Origin: Mycolicibacterium austroafricanum
Lineage (GTDB): Bacteria > Actinomycetota > Actinomycetes > Mycobacteriales > Mycobacteriaceae
Length of the DNA: 64,000 bases
Assembly: GCF_000612725.1 (NCBI RefSeq)
Contig: NZ_HG964458.1
Span: 1 to 64,000, forward strand
Direction of reading: 5' to 3'
Shown here: one piece after another, positions 8,538 through 16,866 of the stretch
How positions within the stretch are numbered: position 1 is the first letter of the stretch
Layout: every line of letters starts with the position of its first letter
Position numbers and translations under genes: made by a program
The notes under the pieces: model-generated
What the model was told of the DNA's origin: nothing
Databases searched by the model: none
The model's input: the letters and a program-made list of their open reading frames with translations, nothing else

Positions 8538-9185
8538 ATGAAACAAGTACTCCGTGATCTGTGGGAAACCCGCACCGACTCACCGTTTCCCGGACTGACC
8601 ACCCACGCCTACCTGTGGACGCCGGCGAACATCCTGTTCTACTCGCCGGCCACCGATGCGCAGTTCAATGAACTCACTGAGCTCGGCGGCGTCAACGACC
8701 AGTACCTGTCGCACCGCGACGAAGCCGGCCCGATGCTCGCCCGCATCGCCGAACGCTTCGGCTCGACGCTGCACGCGCCGGCGGCCGACCTCGCCGATAT
8801 CGGCAAGCACGCCCACGTCGATGTCCCACTGAAGGGCCGCTATGTCGACTACAACGGCGTCGAGATCATCCCGACGCCGGGCCACTCCCCCGGCAGCGTC
8901 AGCTACCTGGTGTCCGGCGCCGACGGCCGCTACCTGTTCACCGGGGACACGCTGTTCCGCAATCCCGACGGGCACTGGTGGGCCGGCTATATCGAGGGCT
9001 TCCACCAGCCGGGCGACGCCGACACCATCGCCGAGAGCCTGCGCACGCTTGCCGAGGTGTCGCCGGACTTCGTGATCTCCAGTGCATTCCAGGGCAATTC
9101 GGCGGTGCACCGGGTCGAGCCCGACCTGTGGCGCGGACACATCGCCCACGCGATCGCGGGTCTTCCTACGTCTGCGCGCCGGTAG
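8538..9185 (+). CDS. Metallo-beta-lactamase fold hydrolase
   Basis: The product has 215 residues with a metallo-beta-lactamase fold. PTPGHSPGSVSYLV (third metal histidine) and LFTGDTLFRN (bridging aspartate) are clear. The first metal motif is degenerate: HxHxDH is replaced by YLSHRDEAGP, as in some family branches. The start is the ATG at 8538, 15 bases after a dyad. No membrane segment or signal is present, so it should be cytosolic. The substrate is unknown. It is divergent from the VIT gene and next to the BlaI island, but carries no copy of that island's operator. Confidence 0.75.
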   Translation: MKQVLRDLWETRTDSPFPGLTTHAYLWTPANILFYSPATDAQFNELTELGGVNDQYLSHRDEAGPMLARIAERFGSTLHAPAADLADIGKHAHVDVPLKGRYVDYNGVEIIPTPGHSPGSVSYLVSGADGRYLFTGDTLFRNPDGHWWAGYIEGFHQPGDADTIAESLRTLAEVSPDFVISSAFQGNSAVHRVEPDLWRGHIAHAIAGLPTSARR

Positions 9186-9205
9186 CTGACTCGACAGCCA
9201 CGATT

Positions 9206-9224
9206 CTACGTAGTAGATACGTAG
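9206..9224 (+). promoter_or_regulatory. BlaI-type operator before the CPVCNK gene
   Basis: CTACGTA and TACGTAG are a perfect 7-bp inverted repeat around a 5-base spacer. It ends two bases before the ATG at 9227, so bound repressor would cover the start of the transcript. The 19 bases match 12687-12705 at 18 positions. Confidence 0.75.
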
Positions 9225-9226
9225 GC

Positions 9227-9709
9227 ATGGTTCTTCGATCGGCGACTCAGCGCATCTCGCCCGCCTACGAGTCGGCCAGGCGCGCAACGCTGATCCGCTG
9301 GCTGCGCGCAGGCGCGGTGGGGCTGACCGCGATGCTGTTGATGGCCGTGCCGACCGACGTGATCAACACGCCGTGGTTCTCCCGCGAGGTCCCGGTCCGA
9401 TGGTGGGAGTACCCGACGTTGATCGCGATGGGCATCCTCACCACCGTGTGGATGGGCATCGCCACCTCGCGGCGCGGCGCAGGCACCGCGGTCAGCGGCG
9501 TCACTCTGGCCACCTTCGCGATCGGATGTCCGGTGTGTAACAAACTCGTCCTGGCCGCCGTGGGCACCACTGGGGCACTCGGCCTCTGGGCGCCGGTGCA
9601 ACCCATCCTGGCCACAGTGTCGGTGACGTTGATGACCGCCGCCGTCGCGTGGCGGTGGCGGCAGCGCCCGTGCGCCGCCGGGCAGTGCGGTTCAGTACAC
9701 GCAGAGTGA
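9227..9709 (+). CDS. Small membrane protein with a CPVCNK thiol motif
   Basis: The product has 160 residues with about four hydrophobic segments (near residues 25-45, 60-78, 88-105 and 112-148). A CPVCNK motif sits in the third hydrophobic region at about residue 102, and further cysteines lie near the C terminus (CAAGQC). CxxC in a membrane helix suggests thiol redox or metal handling, in line with the DsbA-like and CcdA genes of the same island. The family is not known to me. I chose the ATG at 9227, directly after the operator; no Shine-Dalgarno is visible, so the mRNA may be leaderless. The 3' end overlaps the convergent M56 protease gene by 18 bases. Confidence 0.7.
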   Translation: MVLRSATQRISPAYESARRATLIRWLRAGAVGLTAMLLMAVPTDVINTPWFSREVPVRWWEYPTLIAMGILTTVWMGIATSRRGAGTAVSGVTLATFAIGCPVCNKLVLAAVGTTGALGLWAPVQPILATVSVTLMTAAVAWRWRQRPCAAGQCGSVHAE

Positions 9710-10618
9710 CAGCGCCGCGATCGGCACGCCACAGGCGGCCATGACGGCGAACACCGCAACGTGGGGGCGCCACCACGACGTCGCCGGAGGTTGAGCCAGC
9801 CGCAGCAGGCGATCGAGGACTGCGGTGCCGGCAGCGGCCAATGCTCCTTCGGGCAGACGGTCACCCGTGCTCAACAGGGCCAGGCTGTTCAACAGGTGCG
9901 TTCGTCCGTGTTCACGGGAAGCAGCGTCGTCCGCGCACATCTCCAGCAGCGCCGCTACCTCGCGCGCTGCCCTACGCATCAACGGCAGCCGCGGCAATGC
10001 GGCCGCCAACGCGTTCAGGACGGCGATCACATGATGGTGACGACCGCGCAGGTGTGCCCGCTCGTGGGCCAGCACCGCCGCCATACCGTCCTCATCGAGC
10101 AGGTCCCGGACCGCAGTGGTCATCACGATGACGCTTCGGCCACCGCCTGAAACGCAGTATGCCGTCGGCTGGCGTGCGCTGATCTCGACGACCCCCGGGT
10201 GTTCCGTGGGCCGGCCGACGATACTGACCGCTTCTGCGTGCTCGACGTTGCGGCGGCGACCCCGGATCAAGGCCATGACCACCCGCCGCACCGTGTACAG
10301 CGCAACCGCCGAGGTGGCGATCAGCAGCACGACCACCAACGCCGTCGCAGTCGAGGACGGCAGGTGCACGGCGCTGGTGAGACCCAGGGTCTCCACGCAG
10401 AATGTCAACGCCGATCTCGTCACGACCGCGTGCACGGCACCGACGACAAGAATCACCACCGCGCCGGCCCAGGCCGACAACGCGGACCCGACGGCGGCAA
10501 TCCAGCCCGCGACCGCGAGCCGGGGATGCGCGCCCGCAGAAGCGGAAGCTGTCAGCAATGCAGGCGCGAACCAGCTGAGCGCTACCGCATACGCCAGCAG
10601 CACAGTCACCGCGTTCAT
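9692..10618 (-). CDS. BlaR1-like M56 family membrane metalloprotease
   Basis: The product has 308 residues with hydrophobic segments near residues 1-25, 35-60 and 90-115, an HERAH zinc-binding protease motif (HExxH) near residue 190, a downstream EMCADD segment that likely gives the third ligand, and a final C-terminal helix. M56 proteases paired with BlaI/MecI repressors cut the repressor after a cell-wall signal. There is no penicillin-binding sensor domain as in staphylococcal BlaR1, so the signal may differ. It overlaps the repressor gene by four bases (ATGA), which indicates translational coupling. Confidence 0.85.
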   Translation of the reverse strand: MNAVTVLLAYAVALSWFAPALLTASASAGAHPRLAVAGWIAAVGSALSAWAGAVVILVVGAVHAVVTRSALTFCVETLGLTSAVHLPSSTATALVVVLLIATSAVALYTVRRVVMALIRGRRRNVEHAEAVSIVGRPTEHPGVVEISARQPTAYCVSGGGRSVIVMTTAVRDLLDEDGMAAVLAHERAHLRGRHHHVIAVLNALAAALPRLPLMRRAAREVAALLEMCADDAASREHGRTHLLNSLALLSTGDRLPEGALAAAGTAVLDRLLRLAQPPATSWWRPHVAVFAVMAACGVPIAALSLCVY

Positions 10619-10989
10619 CGGGAACCCTTTCGGGTCGATCGGCGGATCGCCTGCCGCAACTTGGCGGAGTCGTCCTCACCGATCTGTTCGAGGAAGAAGT
10701 TCAGGATCAGCTCACCGTCACCTCCCGACTCGAAGACGGTGCGCATGAGGTTCGCCGAATGCTCCTCACGGGTCATCGCCGGCCGATAGTGATACGCAAG
10801 GCCGACCTTGTCCCGTTCCAGCCACCCCTTGCGAAACAGGTTGTCCATCGTCGACATCACAGTCGTGTACGCGATCTGGCGGCTGCCCCTGAGCTCGTCA
10901 TACACGCTGCGAACGGTCGAGGCTCCCTCGCGCGACCACAGCAGGTCCATCACGACTGCCTCGAGTTCGCCGAACTGCCTCAAACCCAC
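10615..10989 (-). CDS. BlaI/MecI/CopY family transcriptional repressor
   Basis: The product has 124 residues. The N-terminal winged helix reads FGELEAVVMDLLW, then STVRSVYDELRG and AYTTVMSTMDNLFRKGWL, the classic BlaI recognition region. The C-terminal half is the dimerisation and cleavage segment. Such repressors bind TAC/GTA dyads and are inactivated when a membrane protease cleaves them. The partner protease follows with a 4-base overlap. The start is the GTG at 10989. A degenerate copy of the island operator lies 33 bases upstream, so it probably represses itself. Confidence 0.9.
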   Translation of the reverse strand: MGLRQFGELEAVVMDLLWSREGASTVRSVYDELRGSRQIAYTTVMSTMDNLFRKGWLERDKVGLAYHYRPAMTREEHSANLMRTVFESGGDGELILNFFLEQIGEDDSAKLRQAIRRSTRKGSR

Positions 10990-11022
10990 CCAGCCACCTG
11001 CTTCACCCAGATCCGAATCAAC

Positions 11023-11041
11023 CTACGTAGCCCGATAGTAG
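11023..11041 (-). promoter_or_regulatory. Degenerate BlaI-type operator before the repressor gene
   Basis: CTACGTA is followed after five bases by ATAGTAG, an imperfect version of the dyad at 9206 and 12687. It lies between the ccdA-like stop and the blaI-like start. Autoregulation is the natural reading. Confidence 0.6.
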
Positions 11042-11050
11042 CGGGCATGT

Positions 11051-11911
11051 TCACGAACCACCGCCGCCGCTCACGGTCACCGACTCATCCGACTCAGACC
11101 TGCGGCGCCAGAGACGGTGACCGCGCCATGCCAGCGATGCCCCGACGACACCGAGCAACACGATCGGGTCGGCGGCGCTCGTTCCCATCACTCGCAGCCA
11201 GACCTGCAGGTCGAACTGTTCATCGACGCCGAGCACACCACCAAGGTTGGCGGTCCCGTCGGTCACCAGGAAGACCGTCCCGATGACGACGAGGATCACG
11301 CCAGAGACCAGTGACGTGGAATGGGTGTGCACCGGCCCCCACTTCACCGACTTGCCCCGCAGCCAACCGCGGCGGGAGAGATCGAAGCGCTTCCACAACA
11401 ACGCCAGGACGAACAACGGCGCCGCCATACCGAGGGCGTAGACGGCCATCAGCGTTCCGCCCAGTACCGGGTCACCACCCATCGCCGACACCGTCAGCAC
11501 ACCGCCGAGCAGCGGTCCGGCGCAGAATCCCGCCAATCCGTAGAGCGCTCCCAGCGCTATCACCGACATCGTCGTCGAGATCCTGATCCGCGCGAACAGG
11601 CGCTGCGCTGACGACAACGCGAAACCTCTTCCCAGCACAGTCATCAATCCCATCCCGATGATGACAACGCCGCCGATCATCGTCACCTCACCGCGATAGC
11701 GGGTCAGCGCACCGCCAAGAGCTGACACCCCTGCCCCCAGCGGAACCAACACGACACAAAGGCCCACCCAGAACGCGGTCGTGCGTTGCACCAGACGTTG
11801 GACGCGATCGAAGGCATAGGCGAAGAACGACGGCAACAGTAGCGCCGAGCACGGACTCAACAGCGACGCCAGGCCGCCGAGGAAGGCGCCGAAGATCCCG
11901 ACACCGGTCAC
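11051..11911 (-). CDS. CcdA/DsbD-type thiol-redox membrane protein
   Basis: The product has 286 residues with six or more membrane helices. It has the CcdA cysteine pair context: LLSPCSALLLPSF in the first helix and GLAGFCAGPLLGG in the fourth. CcdA carries reducing electrons from cytosolic thioredoxin across the membrane to extracytoplasmic thioredoxin-like proteins. It overlaps the upstream DsbA-like gene by four bases, so the two are co-translated and probably work as a pair. The C-terminal tail (about 20 residues) is charged and then glycine/serine-rich. It is not next to cytochrome c maturation genes. Confidence 0.88.
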   Translation of the reverse strand: MTGVGIFGAFLGGLASLLSPCSALLLPSFFAYAFDRVQRLVQRTTAFWVGLCVVLVPLGAGVSALGGALTRYRGEVTMIGGVVIIGMGLMTVLGRGFALSSAQRLFARIRISTTMSVIALGALYGLAGFCAGPLLGGVLTVSAMGGDPVLGGTLMAVYALGMAAPLFVLALLWKRFDLSRRGWLRGKSVKWGPVHTHSTSLVSGVILVVIGTVFLVTDGTANLGGVLGVDEQFDLQVWLRVMGTSAADPIVLLGVVGASLAWRGHRLWRRRSESDESVTVSGGGGS

Positions 11912-12654
11912 GTCCGGTCCTTAGCCTCGTCGATGACCCGGACGAACTCCTCGGTGGGCTGCGCACCAAGCACGGGCTCACCGTTGATCACGAAGGCCGG
12001 GGTACTGGGCACCCCGATACTGCTGCCCTGCGCAAGGTCGGCATCGATGGCCGCGTCGAACTCGTTGCCCCGCATGCTCGCTGCGAACTTGTCGATGTCG
12101 GGCACGCCCGCCTTCTCGGCAAAACCGACCAAGGCGTCCTCGTTGAGGTCGGCATGACCCCGGTCCGGTGACATCGCGAACACCTCGTGGTTGAACTCCC
12201 AGAACTTGCCCTGTTCGGCCGCAGCCCGTCCCGCGCGCGCCGCTCGCATCGACTGTTCCCCGAAGATCGGCATATCTCGCCACTCCAGACGCAGCACGCC
12301 CTGGTCGACGAACCGCTCGACGAGATCGGGCTCGGTGTCGCGACTGAACTTCGCACAGAACGGGCACCGATAGTCGGCGAACATCACCATCACCACAGGC
12401 GCAGCCGGATCACCCTGTGCCAGCGGGTCTCCGGTCGTTCGCCGCTCCACCGACAACGCGGTGACGGCGTCGACCTGCCCGCCAGGGGCGTTCGATTCCG
12501 GCGCCGACACCTGCGGCGACATCGGTTGGGACGCCGCGTCGCTGACCTCTTCCGACCCCATAACCAGATAGACGATCAGCGCCACCGCAAGGATCAGAAG
12601 CCCGCCGATGAAGACGAGATCCTTTACGACACTTTCCCGCCGGGAACCAGACAC
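11908..12654 (-). CDS. DsbA-like membrane-anchored thioredoxin-fold protein
   Basis: The product has 248 residues: a short basic N terminus, one membrane anchor (about residues 12-32), a flexible linker, then a DsbA/thioredoxin domain with ADYRCPFCAKFSRD (active-site CPFC) and the cis-proline loop GVPSTPAFVING. It acts outside the membrane as an oxidant, reductant or isomerase of cysteines. The start is the GTG at 12654 with AAGGAG upstream. A perfect BlaI-type operator sits 33 bases upstream. The gene heads an operon with the CcdA-like gene, which hints at a reducing role supplied by CcdA. Confidence 0.88.
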   Translation of the reverse strand: MSGSRRESVVKDLVFIGGLLILAVALIVYLVMGSEEVSDAASQPMSPQVSAPESNAPGGQVDAVTALSVERRTTGDPLAQGDPAAPVVMVMFADYRCPFCAKFSRDTEPDLVERFVDQGVLRLEWRDMPIFGEQSMRAARAGRAAAEQGKFWEFNHEVFAMSPDRGHADLNEDALVGFAEKAGVPDIDKFAASMRGNEFDAAIDADLAQGSSIGVPSTPAFVINGEPVLGAQPTEEFVRVIDEAKDRT

Positions 12655-12686
12655 CCGCCATCTCCTTGGTCCTAGACTCTACTGTT

Positions 12687-12705
12687 CTACGTAGTAGGTA
12701 CGTAG
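12687..12705 (-). promoter_or_regulatory. BlaI-type operator before the dsbA-ccdA operon
   Basis: A perfect CTACGTA/TACGTAG inverted repeat with a 5-base spacer lies between the L,D-transpeptidase stop and the DsbA-like start. It is nearly identical to the site at 9206-9224. A TAGAGT -10-like box follows toward the gene. Confidence 0.75.
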
Positions 12706-12730
12706 ACCCTGTGTAGCACACCACCGACGA

Positions 12731-13981
12731 TCAGGAGAGGGCGCTTCCTTGCAGCCATCGATCCCAGGACACGCTCCAGTCGCCGTTCTGCCACAGCGGA
12801 AGCGGATCACCACCGGTGTTCCGCACCTCGACGACGTCGCCCGGCCGGGAGAACTCGTAGAACCATCGAGCGTGGTCGGCATTCAGGTTGAGACAGCCGT
12901 GCGAGACGTTGGTGTTGCCCTGAGCCCAGACCGTGCTGTCGAGCTGGTGCAGGTAGATGCCGTTATGGCTCAGCCGTACTGCGTTATTCACCGTCAGCCG
13001 GTATCCGACGTCCAGCGGCAGTCCATACGTCGACGAGTCCATGACGACCTGGTCCGACTTGTCCATCACGGTGTACACGCCCCGCTGCGTCCAGAACGCC
13101 AGTGTGGTTCCGCCGATGGTCTGCGTTCCCCCCTTGCCCATCGACGTGGGCATGGTACGCACCAGCCGCCCGTTTTCGTAGACCTGGATCTGCTTGGTGT
13201 CGTCGTCGGCGATCGAAACATGGGAATCACCGATCCGGAATCGGACGTGTTGATCCTCGGCGCCGTATACGCCGTCACCCAACGGAATTCCGTAGACGTC
13301 GGCCGACACTTTCACGGTCGTGCCGGGCGCGTGGTACTGGCGTGGCCGCCAATGCGCCGTGTGATCGTCGAGCCAGTACCACGAACCCTCCACTCGCGGG
13401 TCGGTGTCGACGGTCAGGGCACGTTCGGCCGGTGCGCGGTCGGGAACATCTCGATCGAAAGACGCAACCACCACCACGCCAACCCCGTATACAGCGCCGT
13501 CACGCAGCATCGCCCCGGAGGTCGTCGTGAGCGAAACCGCGGCCTGCTGACGCGGCACCACAGTCGTGAAAGTGGTTGCCGCACGCACCGGCGCCGCATC
13601 GCCACCACCGACCGCCTCGAGCGTGTAGGTGCGTCCATAACCGAGCGGGACCTTGGGACGCCATGTCGTGCCGTCGGCCGACATCTCGCCGGGCACCGCC
13701 TCCATATCCTCGTTCACCAGGGACACCTCGCCGAGGTGCCCGCCGAGGGCCGACACTTCAACAGACCCGACGGGTTCGACGTTCACCGCCCCGGGGGTCG
13801 GTGAGATCGCCAGCCCCGCGGGCCGGGCAGCCGCGGTGGCGGCTGACGAACCCGGCCCCGGTGGAGCCGACTCTGCGCCCCCGTCGATCGACAGGACGCC
13901 GACGACCGCTGCACCAAGGAGTGCAAGGTGTGCCAACGCTGTCGCCAGGCGCGCCGTCCCCCGCCATCGTCCTAGTTCCAC
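12731..13981 (-). CDS. L,D-transpeptidase (YkuD domain, Ig-like domains)
   Basis: The product has 416 residues. One N-terminal hydrophobic segment (about 10-32) anchors or exports it. Two Ig-like domains (about 55-145 and 150-250) precede the YkuD catalytic domain, which carries IYLHQLD and the active-site SHGCLNL motif. These enzymes make 3-3 cross-links in mycobacterial peptidoglycan and are the main targets of carbapenems. The start is the GTG at 13981 behind GGAGGAA. It is divergent from the antigen 85 gene, with a 35-base symmetric operator between them. Its catalytic cysteine would need a reduced state outside the cell. Confidence 0.93.
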   Translation of the reverse strand: MELGRWRGTARLATALAHLALLGAAVVGVLSIDGGAESAPPGPGSSAATAAARPAGLAISPTPGAVNVEPVGSVEVSALGGHLGEVSLVNEDMEAVPGEMSADGTTWRPKVPLGYGRTYTLEAVGGGDAAPVRAATTFTTVVPRQQAAVSLTTTSGAMLRDGAVYGVGVVVVASFDRDVPDRAPAERALTVDTDPRVEGSWYWLDDHTAHWRPRQYHAPGTTVKVSADVYGIPLGDGVYGAEDQHVRFRIGDSHVSIADDDTKQIQVYENGRLVRTMPTSMGKGGTQTIGGTTLAFWTQRGVYTVMDKSDQVVMDSSTYGLPLDVGYRLTVNNAVRLSHNGIYLHQLDSTVWAQGNTNVSHGCLNLNADHARWFYEFSRPGDVVEVRNTGGDPLPLWQNGDWSVSWDRWLQGSALS

Positions 13982-14036
13982 GGGAATTCCTCCGGCTGCT
14001 CGACGGCCGCCGCACGACGGCCAATCAACGTTCCAA

Positions 14037-14071
14037 CTACATACGTATCTACGGCGTAGCTACGTATGTAG
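14037..14071. promoter_or_regulatory. Compound symmetric BlaI-type operator between divergent genes
   Basis: The first 11 bases (CTACATACGTA) are the exact reverse complement of the last 11 (TACGTATGTAG), with 13 bases between them. Inside are two overlapping 7-5-7 half-matches to the island dyad, at 14041-14059 and 14050-14068, one facing each gene. The site lies 56 bases from the L,D-transpeptidase start and 64 from the mycolyltransferase start. Confidence 0.7.
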
Positions 14072-14134
14072 GTTACAGTGGCTTGGCGCACTGCAGCGCA
14101 GTCATCGGAAACCGATGCAACGGAAGGACGATTT

Positions 14135-15145
14135 GTGCCTGTTACCAGACGCCGACTCGTGTTCATCGCGAGTCGCCTGTGCGTCCTGTTCGCCGTGGCT
14201 GTGTCTGCCCTGATGAGCCCAGCGGCGGCCGCGCACGCGTTCTCGCGCCCGGGCCTGCCGGTGGAGTACCTGATGGTGCCGTCGACGGCGATGGGTCGAG
14301 ACATCAAGGTGCAGTTCCAGAGCGGCGGACCCGGGGCACCGGCGGTTTACCTTCTCGACGGCCTGCGGGCCCGAGATGACTTCAACGGCTGGGACATCGA
14401 GACCAACGCCTTTGAGATGTACCACGGCTCCGGACTGTCCGTGGTGATGCCGGTGGGAGGACAGTCGAGCTTCTATACCGACTGGTACCGGCAGGCGTGC
14501 GGCAACGCCGGTTGCTCAACCTACAAGTGGGAGACCTTCCTCACCCAGGAGCTTCCTGCGTATCTGGCTGTCGAGAGACAGGTCAGGCCGACAGGAAGCG
14601 CCGTGGTGGGCCTCTCCATGGCGGGTTCGGCGGCGCTGACCCTGGCGATCCACCACCCAGAGCAATTTCGTTATGCTGCATCACTTTCCGGGTTCCTGAA
14701 TCTATCCGAGGGATGGTGGCCCATGTTGGTGGGCATATCGATGAAGGACGCCGGCGGGTACCGGTCCGACGACATGTGGGGTCCGTCGTCCGACCCCGCC
14801 TGGCAGCGCAATGACCCCATGGTCAACATCGGTCAACTGATCGCCAACAACACCCGGGTCTGGGTCTTCGCGGGCAACGGCAAGCCGGCCGACCTCGGTA
14901 CCGGGGAACCCGAAGGGGACAACGTGCCCGCGAAATTCCTGGAAGGTTTCACGCTGCGGACCAACCGGACCTTCCAGGAGCAGTACCTAGCCGGCGGCGG
15001 GCGCAACGGAGTGTTCAACTTCCCTGACAGTGGTACCCACAGCTGGGGCTACTGGGCCGAACAACTCCAATCGATGAAGCCGGACATCCAGCGGGTGCTC
15101 GGAGCCGCGCCGGGTCAGTCCGCGCTGTCGTCGCCCGACAACTGA
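14135..15145 (+). CDS. fbp: Antigen 85-type mycolyltransferase
   Basis: The product has 336 residues and closely resembles antigen 85. A signal peptide ends in AHA, and the mature protein begins FSRPGLPVEYLMVPS as in Ag85. The triad is intact: Ser in GLSMAGS, Glu in FLEGF and His in GTHSWGYW. The enzyme moves mycolic acids onto trehalose and arabinogalactan in the outer envelope. The start is the GTG at 14135, seven bases after GGAAGGA, rather than the earlier ATG at 14078. It is divergent from the L,D-transpeptidase and shares its operator. Its 3' end overlaps the convergent reactivase gene by 31 bases. Confidence 0.93.
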   Translation: MPVTRRRLVFIASRLCVLFAVAVSALMSPAAAAHAFSRPGLPVEYLMVPSTAMGRDIKVQFQSGGPGAPAVYLLDGLRARDDFNGWDIETNAFEMYHGSGLSVVMPVGGQSSFYTDWYRQACGNAGCSTYKWETFLTQELPAYLAVERQVRPTGSAVVGLSMAGSAALTLAIHHPEQFRYAASLSGFLNLSEGWWPMLVGISMKDAGGYRSDDMWGPSSDPAWQRNDPMVNIGQLIANNTRVWVFAGNGKPADLGTGEPEGDNVPAKFLEGFTLRTNRTFQEQYLAGGGRNGVFNFPDSGTHSWGYWAEQLQSMKPDIQRVLGAAPGQSALSSPDN

Positions 15146-16866
15146 TCTGCCGCGTACATAGCGATCAGGCCGCGGGCCACCGCGAACCGCGGCCCGTGCA
15201 CACCGTCGACATCGGCCCGACCGACCACGATCGGCACGCTGCGCAGCGCCTCGCCGACCGTGCGCATCAGTTCGTCGTCGAGCGCACCGCCGCCCGCCAG
15301 CACCAGCGCGGTCGGCGATTCCCCGAACGCGGTGAGGCAGCGGGCGATGTTGGCGGCGACGGTCTCCTGCTTGATCGCCAGCCGCAGGCTGCGCCATTCC
15401 TCGGCGGCGAGCCGGTCGGAGAACGGCACCAGACCGGCGCTGCCGCGGGTGCACAGCCGTCCGATGGCATCCGAGGATGCCGGCGAGTCGAGGAAGACGC
15501 GCCTACCGTCCTCCTCGTGGGCGACGTGCGGCCCCTCGACCCGGACGGCGGGGGTGCGTTTGACCGTCTCGGCCAGCGCGTGGGGGATGCCGAGCACGCG
15601 GGCGACCGCGACGGTGATCGACTCCCCCGCGCCAGCGGCAACCACTGTTCCGTCGGCGCCGATCAGATCGACTGTGCCGCCGCCTATATCGCACACCATC
15701 GACCCGGGCGGCAGCCCCGGGGTGGTGCGGGCGCCCCAGGCGGCGGCCTCCGGTTCGGAGCTCAGTGTGCGGGCGGGCCGGCCCGTCAGCTCGCTCAGGG
15801 AAGCCGCCGCGTCGTCGGCCTCTTCGGCGGCCAGCAGTGCCACGACCGTGCCCTGCGCGTCGGCGACGCCGCGTCGCAACCACGCGCCGTTGTCGATCGA
15901 ACCCAGGTCGGTGAAGAACGCGTCGTGCACGGAAAGACCGCTCGCCGCCGTCGGCACCGACCGCAACCGGATCGCGTTGACGCATCCCGGTACCGATCGC
16001 CGCAACACCCCGTGCGCCTCCGCAGGCGTGTACCGCACGAGCGCCCCGTCCACCCTGACGTCGACGTAGTCGTCGTCGGGAGCGGGCGGCAGCGGCGCCT
16101 CGGTGCGCGGTGTCACCGCGATGGCCGCGGAATCAGCCAGCTCCCGGCAGAATTCGGCCACCTCGACCAGACTGCCTGCGGGCAGGTGCAGCGCCGCCGA
16201 CAGTGCGATCGGATCGGCCATCGCACGGTAGGCCCGGCCCTCCTCCACCACCTCGACGGCCACCAGGGCACCCGGCTCCAGGCCGGTGAGGTCGGCCTCG
16301 TCGACGACGGGCACGTCGATCGGGATCCGGTTGCGGATCAGCACGGCGTCGTCCTGGGCGGCCACGACACCCACCACCTGCCATCCGCGTGCGACCGCCA
16401 AGCTGATCTCTCGGGCCGCCACCTCGAAGTCGGTGGTTTCGTCGACCGAGATGACGACCGGTTCGTCCACCACCCCGGCGTTCAGATCACACAGCCGGAC
16501 ATGTTGTCCGACACCGTATCCCGTACCGGCCGGGGTGGACGCGTCCGGGCGGCGCAGGCTTCGTACCGGTGATGTCGGCGAGTAGGCCGGTGGTATCGGC
16601 GCCGTGGCGGTGTCGACCGGCCGCAACGCCGACAACAGCAGTTCCTCGGCGCGACAGCCCGCGTCGACCTCGATCCGGTGCAGCAGTGCCGCCGCGCCCT
16701 GCAGCGATTCGGCGCTGCCCTTGCGTCCCCGCGTCGGCGCCTGACCGTGCGCAAGGGTGGTGACGGCGCCGTCGCGCACCCGCGCCAGCACGATCTCGGT
16801 GGTGTGGTTGCCGACGTCGATACCGGCGACCACTGTGCCCGATGACCGGCCCGCCGGTGTGGTCAC
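15115..16866 (-). CDS. Diol/glycerol dehydratase reactivase, large subunit
   Basis: The product has 583 residues of the DdrA/PduG/GdrA family, an Hsp70-like ATPase. VVAGIDVGNHTTEIVLARV is the N-terminal phosphate loop, VVDEADLTGLEPGALVAVEV the swivel region and CDIGGGTVDLI the second ATP motif, with HGPRFAVARGLIAM near the end. It releases damaged B12 cofactor from diol dehydratase. The start is the GTG at 16866, overlapping the small-subunit stop by four bases. No gene for the small reactivase subunit (DdrB/PduH) is found nearby. It ends the permease-dehydratase operon. Confidence 0.9.
   Translation of the reverse strand: MTTPAGRSSGTVVAGIDVGNHTTEIVLARVRDGAVTTLAHGQAPTRGRKGSAESLQGAAALLHRIEVDAGCRAEELLLSALRPVDTATAPIPPAYSPTSPVRSLRRPDASTPAGTGYGVGQHVRLCDLNAGVVDEPVVISVDETTDFEVAAREISLAVARGWQVVGVVAAQDDAVLIRNRIPIDVPVVDEADLTGLEPGALVAVEVVEEGRAYRAMADPIALSAALHLPAGSLVEVAEFCRELADSAAIAVTPRTEAPLPPAPDDDYVDVRVDGALVRYTPAEAHGVLRRSVPGCVNAIRLRSVPTAASGLSVHDAFFTDLGSIDNGAWLRRGVADAQGTVVALLAAEEADDAAASLSELTGRPARTLSSEPEAAAWGARTTPGLPPGSMVCDIGGGTVDLIGADGTVVAAGAGESITVAVARVLGIPHALAETVKRTPAVRVEGPHVAHEEDGRRVFLDSPASSDAIGRLCTRGSAGLVPFSDRLAAEEWRSLRLAIKQETVAANIARCLTAFGESPTALVLAGGGALDDELMRTVGEALRSVPIVVGRADVDGVHGPRFAVARGLIAMYAADQLSGDDSAD

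Noticed and set aside
1..9200. A mobile element to explain the decayed genes
   Set aside because: No transposase, integrase, terminal inverted repeats or target duplication could be found.
15196..16572. A 458-residue plus-strand open frame
   Set aside because: It is antisense to the dehydratase reactivase, which has clear ATP-binding motifs.
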